From positions 1-64,000 of the forward strand of contig JBGALT010000007.1 in the NCBI GenBank assembly GCA_044223665.1: a stretch of DNA of 64,000 nucleotides, in the 5' to 3' direction. The translations under genes and the position numbers were made by a program. The notes under the pieces are model-generated. The model was not told where the DNA came from and did no database searches. It saw only the letters and a list, made by a program, of their open reading frames with translations. Position 1 is the first letter of the stretch. Every line of letters begins with the position of its first letter. This document shows, piece by piece, positions 8,097-13,925 of this stretch. The DNA is from JBBSAT01 sp044223665 (GTDB lineage Bacteria; Myxococcota_A; Polyangia; Polyangiales; Sandaracinaceae).

Positions 8097-8693
8097 TCAG
8101 AACGGAACACCGAGCATCACGGCCCCGCCGCTCGGCATGGGGGTCACGCTGACCCACGCGTGCAGCTCCTCGCGCATCTCGTCACGTCGCTCGAAGGCGC
8201 GGCGCTCGCTGCTTCCGGCGAAGGCGACGGCGAGACCGATCGCGAGCAAGAGCGCGCCGACGCCCATCGACACGCCCCCCGCGATGTAGAGGCCATTGTC
8301 GGGGCCGCTGCCGCAGCCGCCACCCCCCGGCAGCGAGCCGATCCCACAGGCCACCCCGTGTGCGCCTGCCCGCAAGAGACCGGCCAGCAGGAGGCCCAGC
8401 CCGGCCACGAGACCGCCGGCGCCGGGCACGATCAGCCCGATCCCGGGACCGCGCAGGTCGGCGGGCATCCGTCGACCGCGCAAGCGGTAGTCGAGGTCGT
8501 GGAGCTCTTGCCGGAACGCGGCGATCCCGGGCTCGTGCCCGCTCAGCGTGAGCCAGCGCCCCGAGAGCACGCGGTCCTGCTCGATGAGCGCATCCTCGTC
8601 TTGCGCGGGCTCGGCCTCGACCTGTGCGCGCGCGAGCGCGGGCGAGAGGAGAATGAGCGCGAGGAGCCCCACGAGCGAAGCGCGATGTCCCAT
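8097..8693 (-). CDS. Secreted or membrane hypothetical protein with Gly-rich transmembrane segments
   Basis: 198 residues. The ATG at 8693 is chosen because a classic signal peptide follows (GHRASLVGLLALILLSPALA, cleavage after ARAQ). The mature part starts acidic, has a polar stretch (HDLDYRLRGRRMPADLRG) and then two Gly/Ala/Leu-rich membrane hairpins (GIGLIVPGAGGLVAGLGLLL and IAGGVSMGVGALLLAIGLAV). The C-terminal HAWVSVTPMPSGGAVMLGVPF looks like a beta-strand end. This is a common layout among myxobacterial envelope hypotheticals with no known role. Confidence 0.75.
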   Translation of the reverse strand: MGHRASLVGLLALILLSPALARAQVEAEPAQDEDALIEQDRVLSGRWLTLSGHEPGIAAFRQELHDLDYRLRGRRMPADLRGPGIGLIVPGAGGLVAGLGLLLAGLLRAGAHGVACGIGSLPGGGGCGSGPDNGLYIAGGVSMGVGALLLAIGLAVAFAGSSERRAFERRDEMREELHAWVSVTPMPSGGAVMLGVPF

Positions 8694-8861
8694 GCCGCGG
8701 AGGAAGCAGCGCGCGCGCCACTCGCTTCTCGCGGGAAATAGGCCTCCCGTGTCGTCCGATGCACGGAGCGTGCATTCCGCTGCACAGGACGCGCGCAGCG
8801 ACGGGCCGATCGAAGCGACGCTTGCATCGGCCATGCTCGGCGTCTCTCGGACGGAGGCAGC

Positions 8862-9363
8862 ATGGGCAACGCGTGGATCATCGGTGGAGCGCGCACGGCG
8901 CGCGGGCGCGGGAAGCTGGGCAAGGGCGCGCTCTCGGGCGTGCATCCGCAGGAGCTACTCGCGCAGACGCTGAACGAGGTGATCGCGCGCAGGAAGATCG
9001 ACGCACGCGAGGTCGACGACGTGGTTGCGGGCTGCGTCTCGCAGGCCGAGGAGCGGGGTGCCTGCATCGCGCGCAACGCGGTGCTCGCGGCGGCCTTCCC
9101 GACGAGACGAAGGGCGTCACCGTGAACCGCTTCTGCGGCTCGGGCCTGCAGGCGATCAACTTCGGCGCGATGGGTGTCGCCTCGGGCCACCAGGGCTTCG
9201 TGCTCGCGGGCGGCGTGGCGCCCATGTCGCTTGTGCCGATGGGCTCGGACGAGGCCGGCATCGACGGCAACAACCTCGAGCTCCGAAAGAAGAACTTCCT
9301 GGTGCCCCGCGCCCGCCTCCGAGCGCGCGCTGAAGAATGCCGGCATGAAGGCGAGCGACATCC
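8862..9363 (+). pseudogene. Thiolase (acetyl-CoA acetyltransferase) pseudogene, frameshifted and internally deleted
   Basis: An ATG at 8862 begins a good thiolase N-terminus (NAWIIGGARTARGRGKLGKG, then CIARNAVLAAAFP). At about 9100 the frame is lost by a 1-base deletion. The next frame continues as DETKGVTVNRFCGSGLQAIN, which includes the acyl-binding Cys, up to LELRKKNFLVP near 9304. It then jumps, again out of frame, to SERALKNAGMKASDI (about 9316-9363), a segment normally some 170 residues further on. The conserved WEINEAFA region and everything after it are missing. Three lesions make this clearly non-functional. The right end abuts a truncated nucleotidyltransferase on the opposite strand. 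Confidence 0.88.
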
Positions 9364-9725
9364 AGGCCGAGAACGGGGATCTCGACGCCCTCGAGGCGTA
9401 CGACGACGCGACGCCTCCACGCGTCCTCGAACGCCACCGCCGGATTGTGCGTCAGGATGTCGACACGCAGCGGCCTTCTTCCGAACTGCCAGAACGTGTC
9501 CGGCTCGAGGATCTCTTCGGCGCGCGGCGCAAAGCTACCGAGACCGAAGTCGACGAGCGCCGCGCGGAGCCGCTTGCCGTTCGTCAGCGTTCGCTCGACC
9601 AGCAGATCCATGTCCTCGGTCGTCCGCGGCCTGCCGTGCGCCGAGACCGCGTGCCCGCCCACCAGCAGAAAGCGCACCCGGTGCCGGGCCAGCGTCGCGA
9701 GGAGCTCCGACCAGTCGCGCGGCAT
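9156..9725 (-). pseudogene. Nucleotidyltransferase (MNT/AbiEii-like), 3'-truncated
   Basis: From the ATG at 9725 the protein reads as a small nucleotidyltransferase: LLATLARHRVRFLLVGGHAV with the GG motif, then TTEDMDLLVERT supplying the D-x-D metal ligands, and RPLRVDILTHNPAVAFEDAW with the third Asp. Homology stops after GVEIPVLGLDV at about 9364, exactly where the thiolase relic begins. The frame continues to 9156 only by reading antisense thiolase sequence. The usual C-terminal helix (NKRA..R.KDLADL) is gone. Such proteins are often toxin or abortive-infection components paired with a small upstream gene. Function is probably lost. Confidence 0.75.
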
Positions 9726-9846
9726 CGACGTAGTTGCGGCCGTAGATCCGGCGCCGGAGCTCTTCGACCGCGGCGAGCTTCTCTTCGTACGAACGGGCGG
9801 CGTCTTCCTCGACATCAGCGGCCTCGGCCTCTTCGAACGTGTGGAA
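9718..9846 (-). pseudogene. Remnant of small gene upstream of the nucleotidyltransferase
   Basis: In the frame that overlaps the nucleotidyltransferase start, the minus strand encodes TFEEAEAADVEEDAARSYEE followed by KLAAVEELRRRIYGRNYVDA. This is an acidic helical peptide like the short proteins that precede such nucleotidyltransferases. No ATG, GTG or TTG occurs before the upstream stop at about 9943-9945, so the start has been lost. Role as an antitoxin-like partner is inference. Confidence 0.4.
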
Positions 9847-10061
9847 CTTCCGAGCGCAGCTCGCGCCTGTCCAGTCGGTGCGTGGGCGCGGCGTCCGGGA
9901 CGCTCGCGACGTGCGGTCGCGGACCCATCGCCGTATCGATCTTCACGTCGCGCCACGATCCCGAACGTGGTCGACTCGGTGCTCGGCCCCCGGCGGTAGC
10001 GAGGCCGTCGGAGCGAGGCGCACGAGCGTGCGCTCCTCGAGCGTGCGGCCGGTCGCCGGCC

Positions 10062-10195
10062 GCTCACCTTCCTCGGCAGGCGTTCGATGCCTGGTGGATC
10101 GCCTCGATCGTCGCGGGCTCGAAGAGCGCGAGCTCGCAGCCGGCGAGGCGAAGCCGGTGCTCGAGGTAGCCGGCGATCCGACGGCGCTCGGACCC
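10062..10195 (-). pseudogene. C-terminal relic of a transposition-type AAA ATPase (TniB/ExeA/IstB-like)
   Basis: The minus strand reads RIAGYLEHRLRLAGCELALF then EPATIEAIHQASN, followed after a single-base deletion by LPRKVSG. This is the characteristic C-terminal block (YL.HRL..AG...LF...AI..IHQASNGLPR..N) of AAA ATPases that accompany transposases. Walker motifs and the transposase are absent. The relic suggests that a mobile element once sat here and may explain the gene wreckage at 8862-9725. Confidence 0.65.
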
Positions 10196-10202
10196 GGGCC
10201 CC

Positions 10203-11228
10203 TCAACGAGTCAGCAGCCAGAGCAAGCCGAGCACGAGGGCCACGAGGAGGACGGCCGCGAGCGCGCGCGGGCCCGTCGGCGCGACCGCGGCATCGGGAG
10301 GCGGCGCGGGCGTGGGACGAGGACGCGGTGCGCGCTCGGTGCGTCGCTCGTTCTTGCGGGCCACGTGAACCGGCCGCCGCTCGGGCGCGACGTTCTCGAC
10401 GTACCAGAGGGAAGCGCCCGGGATGCGATCGAGCGCGCCCGCGCGCCCGGTGCATCGCTCGGCCGGGACGCGCACGCGGCGCGCCGTGCCGTAGATGGGC
10501 ACGGCGATCGTCTCGGCTTCGGCGCCCGCGCTCTCGATTGCGCGCACGATCTCGCGCGCCGTCGCTTCGTCGTCCGACGTGGGCGGCGGCGGGAGGTTCG
10601 CGGCCCACGAGCGCGCGTCGTCCTCGTCTTCGGCTGCATCGCGGAGCCGCGCGGCGAGCAACACCTCGTGCTCGTCGATCGCACCCGCGCTGGCCGCGCG
10701 CAGGAACCGATCGGCGAAGCGGGTGTCGTGGCCCACCACGTCGTCCCGGTCGTGAGCGCCCTCGGGGCTCCAGTCGTCCTCGCTCGTCTCGATTACGCTG
10801 CCCGCGCCGGCGCCGTACGCGTACCCGCTCGCCGTGCGAATCCCCGCGACGACGTGCCCGCGCGCGCCCGCCGCCACGAGCACGTGGTAGGCGTCCTCAT
10901 CGACCTCGACGAGGGGCGCGCGGCGCGCGATCTCGCCGAGCGCGGTTGCCTCGCCCTCCGCGAGCGTCGCCTCGGGAAGCGTCACGTCCATCGCGCTCGT
11001 GAGGCTCGCGCGCTCGACCAGGTAGGCCGTGCGCTTCCAGTCGGCGATCGTGCCGCCCGCATCGCCGAAGCCGGCGCCGCGACCGATCACCAGCCGATGC
11101 ACGATGCGCGCGGACGTCGGCGGGTGGCGCCTCGCCGGCACTCTGCGATCCACGATCGCGAGCACGCCCGGCACGTTCAGCCGGCGGCGCGGCGAGCCGT
11201 CGGGATCGCGGTGGGTCGGCTCCGGCAT
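10203..11228 (-). CDS. Hypothetical tail-anchored protein
   Basis: 341 residues from the ATG at 11228 (a GTG three codons upstream is possible). It is rich in charged and Ala residues. A His/Asp/Glu-bearing globular part is followed by an Arg/Pro-rich linker (ERAPRPRPTPAPPPDAAVAP) and one C-terminal membrane helix (ALAAVLLVALVLGLLWLL) ending in TR, so the protein is likely anchored by its tail with the bulk in the cytoplasm. No family recognised. Its 3' end abuts the ATPase relic. Confidence 0.7.
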   Translation of the reverse strand: MPEPTHRDPDGSPRRRLNVPGVLAIVDRRVPARRHPPTSARIVHRLVIGRGAGFGDAGGTIADWKRTAYLVERASLTSAMDVTLPEATLAEGEATALGEIARRAPLVEVDEDAYHVLVAAGARGHVVAGIRTASGYAYGAGAGSVIETSEDDWSPEGAHDRDDVVGHDTRFADRFLRAASAGAIDEHEVLLAARLRDAAEDEDDARSWAANLPPPPTSDDEATAREIVRAIESAGAEAETIAVPIYGTARRVRVPAERCTGRAGALDRIPGASLWYVENVAPERRPVHVARKNERRTERAPRPRPTPAPPPDAAVAPTGPRALAAVLLVALVLGLLWLLTR

Positions 11229-11353
11229 CCTGCCCACGAGCGTACTCCAGCGCCTCGCGCTGCGACGCGCGTGATCCCGTGGGTGATGAGCGCGCCTCGA
11301 ACGCCCGAAGGGCCGGAGGCTCTCGCCGCCGACCCTTCGTTCGTCTCGTCGTT

Positions 11354-11426
11354 TGGACGTGCCCGGGATCGAACCGGGGACCTCTAGAGTGCGATTCTAG
11401 CGCTCTCCCAGCTGAGCTACACGCCC
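11354..11426 (-). tRNA. tRNA-Ala (anticodon CGC)
   Basis: A 73-nt cloverleaf on the minus strand. The acceptor GGGCGTG pairs with CACGTCC and includes the G3:U70 wobble that identifies alanine tRNAs; the discriminator is A73. The D-arm is GCTC-AGCTGGGA-GAGC. The anticodon arm CTAGA-ATCGCAC-TCTAG gives anticodon CGC, reading GCG. The T-arm is CCCGG-TTCGATC-CCGGG. CCA is not encoded. GCG is a frequent Ala codon in this GC-rich genome. Confidence 0.95.
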
Positions 11427-11472
11427 GAGGTCTTCGAGAAGACCACCCTCCGAAGAGGGAGCGCGACTATAC

Positions 11473-13185
11473 CTACGATTTCTCCCCCTGCAACGTCCAT
11501 CTCGACGGCGCAGGCCGCGCGGCGCAGAAGGCCGCGAGGAAGAGCGAGAGCCAGCCGAGCCAGGGGCCCAGCAGCTCGTAGAGCGTGGTGCCCATCGAGC
11601 CGAGGCGCACGTCGTCGACGAGGCTCGCCTGCTCGAAGGTCTCCGTGTGCGCGACCACGCGGCCGGCGGGATCGACGAAGGCGCTCACGCCCGAGTTCGT
11701 CGAGCGCACGAGCCAGCGGCGGTGCTCGATCGCGCGGAACGTCGCGAGCGTCAGGTGGACCCAGGGCTCCTGCGTGTCGCCGAACCACGTGTCGACGGTG
11801 ACGTTGACGAGGAAGTCCGGCTGCGCCTCCTGCACCGCGTGCCGCACGAAGCGAGAGACGATGTCCTCGTAGCAGATGAGCGCGCTCATCCGGACGGGAT
11901 CGTCCTCGTCGCGGCCCTCGAGCGGCAGCTCCAGCGGATCGACGCTCGCGCCCGGCGAGAAGCGGCCGCTCATGGGCGAGACCTCGTAGAGCATCGGGAA
12001 CGCCTCGCCGAACGGCAGGTACTCGCCGAAGGCGAGCAGGTACGTCTTGTCGTAGGTGCCGATGAACCGGCCCTGCGCGTCGGCGAGAAACGCCGTGTTG
12101 CGGTCGACGATGCGATCGCCGAGCTCGGCGTGGCGGATGCCGCCGAAGATCACCGGTGTGTGGACGTCGCGGAGCACCGTGCGGTGCACGCTGTGCACGT
12201 CGTCGAGCCAGTAGGTGACTGCGCTCTCCGGCCAGACGAAGAGCTGGATGGCGGGATCTTCCTCCTCGAGCGCCATCGTCATCTGCCGGCTGCGATCACC
12301 GACGCGTGGGTCGTCCCAGCGATCGAAGAGGCCGAGGTTCGGCTGGATCAGCGCCACGCGCAGGCGCTCCGCGCTCGCATCGAACGCGTCGACCTGCGCG
12401 AGTCGGTAGCCGCCGTACGCGAAGCTGAAGATCACGGCGCCCAGCGCGACGGCCGGCCCCAGGCGCGGCATCGGCAGCGCGCGGCCCCGCGCGAACAGGG
12501 CGTCGTAGATCGCGCCGTTCACCAAGAACACCAGGCCCGTGCACGTCTCGGGGCCGGCCAGATCGGCGATCTGCGTCAGGATCGGCATCCGGTACAGGCC
12601 GTTGCCGTAGTAGTGCTCGAAGAGCATCGGGAACACGGTCTCGGTCGCGACGTACGCCGCCGGGACCGCGAGGCTCGCCGCCCAGCCGTTCATGCGCGCG
12701 CGCCGGAAGATCCAGAGCATCGCCACGAACTGCAGCCCCTGCCACGCCCAGAAGATCGTGGCGAAGAGGCTCGCGATCGCGATGTGGAAGCCGCTGAACT
12801 CGGAGAGCGTGTAGGCGATCCAGTAGAAGCCGCCCGCGTAGGCGACGGTCCCGAACATCCACGCGCGGAAGAAGAAGGTGCGGCCGCCCGGGCGATCGAA
12901 GCCGCCGCGATCCTCGCGCGGGTCGACCACGAAGAGGGCGGGCACGAGCGCGAAGAAGCCCATCCACCACACGCCGAAGCCGGCGAAGCCGAGGAACATG
13001 AGCACGCTCGAGACGAGCAGGATCGCGTGCGCGCGAAGGCGCAGCGAGAGGGGCAGCGGCGGCGGCGACGCGGAGCTCTTGCCCTCCGTCGCGCTCGCCT
13101 CGCCCGTCTCGGTCTCGCTCGCCTCGGTCTTCGGGGCCTTCGCCTCAGCGCGGGCCTTGCCCGAGCGCTTTCCGGACTTTGCCAA
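11473..13185 (-). CDS. lnt: Apolipoprotein N-acyltransferase
   Basis: 570 residues, inner membrane. It has a Lys/Ala/Glu-rich N-terminal extension of about 45 residues, six or so membrane helices, then the nitrilase-like periplasmic domain with the catalytic triad Glu320 (FVWPESAV), Lys380 (TYDKTYLLAFGEYLPFGE) and Cys438 (ALICYED), and a last helix near the C-terminus. It adds the third acyl chain to lipoproteins, a step much needed in a genome with so many lipoproteins. The start is a TTG at 13185, supported by GGAGGA five bases upstream. It overlaps the end of the response-regulator gene by 41 bases, so the two are likely co-translated. Confidence 0.95.
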   Translation of the reverse strand: MAKSGKRSGKARAEAKAPKTEASETETGEASATEGKSSASPPPLPLSLRLRAHAILLVSSVLMFLGFAGFGVWWMGFFALVPALFVVDPREDRGGFDRPGGRTFFFRAWMFGTVAYAGGFYWIAYTLSEFSGFHIAIASLFATIFWAWQGLQFVAMLWIFRRARMNGWAASLAVPAAYVATETVFPMLFEHYYGNGLYRMPILTQIADLAGPETCTGLVFLVNGAIYDALFARGRALPMPRLGPAVALGAVIFSFAYGGYRLAQVDAFDASAERLRVALIQPNLGLFDRWDDPRVGDRSRQMTMALEEEDPAIQLFVWPESAVTYWLDDVHSVHRTVLRDVHTPVIFGGIRHAELGDRIVDRNTAFLADAQGRFIGTYDKTYLLAFGEYLPFGEAFPMLYEVSPMSGRFSPGASVDPLELPLEGRDEDDPVRMSALICYEDIVSRFVRHAVQEAQPDFLVNVTVDTWFGDTQEPWVHLTLATFRAIEHRRWLVRSTNSGVSAFVDPAGRVVAHTETFEQASLVDDVRLGSMGTTLYELLGPWLGWLSLFLAAFCAARPAPSRWTLQGEKS

Positions 13186-13531
13186 GGAGCTCCTCCGACT
13201 TGAACGGCTTGGTCACGTAGGCGCGCGCGCCGGCGTTGATGCCCTCCACCATGTCGCTCGGCCGCGTCTTGGCGGTGAGCATCACGATGGGGATGCGCGC
13301 GAGCGCCGGGTCGCGCTTCAGCTCCTTGCTGAAGGTGAGCCCGTCCATCTGCGGCATCATCACGTCGCACACGATCAGATCGGGGCGCTCGCCGCCGACG
13401 ATCTTGTCGAGCGCGTCGGCGCCGTCGACGGCCTCGCTCACGTCGTAGCTCTGGGACAGGAGCCGCGCGACGAGCCCGCGCACGGCGGTGTCGTCGTCGA
13501 TCACGAGGACCTTCGGTCGCGCAGCCGCCAT
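13145..13531 (-). CDS. Single-domain response regulator (receiver only)
   Basis: 128 residues: one CheY-like receiver with the acidic pocket (VIDDD at 10-14), phospho-acceptor Asp56 in LIVCDVMMPQMDG, Thr in MLTAKT and the conserved Lys in YVTKPFK. No output domain. The ATG at 13531 fits the family length. It is the first gene of an operon with lnt. Stand-alone receivers act by protein contact or phosphotransfer; no kinase partner is adjacent. Confidence 0.93.
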   Translation of the reverse strand: MAAARPKVLVIDDDTAVRGLVARLLSQSYDVSEAVDGADALDKIVGGERPDLIVCDVMMPQMDGLTFSKELKRDPALARIPIVMLTAKTRPSDMVEGINAGARAYVTKPFKSEELLGKVRKALGQGPR

Positions 13532-13583
13532 CGCGGCGGTGTAGCACGACCGCGTGCGCGTCGTATCGGGCCGGGCCGATTGC

Positions 13584-13869
13584 GGGTGCGATCGCGGAAG
13601 GGGGTCAGAGGCGACGCGCCGCGATCCCGGCCTTGATGCCCCGCCCGAGCAAGCTCGGGCGCTCGCCACCTCACCCTGCGGCCGCTGCTCACGGCCGGTC
13701 GGCCGCTGCGCTGCGTCCCCGGGACGGCGAGGCCTATAGCCAATTGGCTATAGGCCCCGCCGCCAGGCGACGCCTGAAGGCCGGTCTCGCGACGCGACAT
13801 GCAATAGGCCTCGAGCGTTCTGCGCAGCAGGCTCGTGGCAAGACTTCACCCCCTCGCTGGATCACACTC
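13584..13869. repeat. MITE-like repeat, family A, copy 1
   Basis: 286 bp in the gap 13532-13925. It matches the element at 57676-57924 over most of its length (for example CGCGATCCCGGCCTTGATGC, then the CAAGCTCGG region, then CTCACGGCCGGTCGGCCGCT). Ends are GGGTGCGATC and GATCACACTC, an imperfect (8 of 10) version of the perfect 10-bp terminal inverted repeats of copy 2. About 39 extra bases, containing a 26-bp perfect palindrome, interrupt this copy. On the minus strand both copies hold a short Arg-rich frame starting MSRRETGLQAS, probably not a protein. No transposase is present. Confidence 0.8.
13731..13756. repeat. Perfect 26-bp palindrome inside repeat A copy 1
   Basis: The half-site GGCCTATAGCCAA is followed at once by its exact reverse complement, with the centre between 13743 and 13744. 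It lies in the insertion that distinguishes this copy from the one at 57676-57924, and it is strikingly AT-rich for the region. Confidence 0.9.
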
Positions 13870-13925
13870 GCCGATTGCGTTGACACCGCCAGCGCGAGCC
13901 CCCAGCCTCGGTCGGCTCCGCCACG

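Noticed and set aside
8862..9125. Short intact thiolase-like protein
   Set aside because: It lacks the catalytic region, and the sequence continues in a second and third frame, so it is a pseudogene rather than a short functional gene.
11354..11426. tRNA as integration hotspot for a genomic island
   Set aside because: No partial tRNA duplicate, integrase or change in gene style was seen on either side; the mobile relic lies 1.1 kb away and is decayed.
13501..13800. Short minus-strand frame MSRRETGLQAS in repeat A as a real protein
   Set aside because: The frame differs in length between copies, lacks a ribosome binding site and is interrupted by the palindrome insertion; it behaves like repeat DNA.
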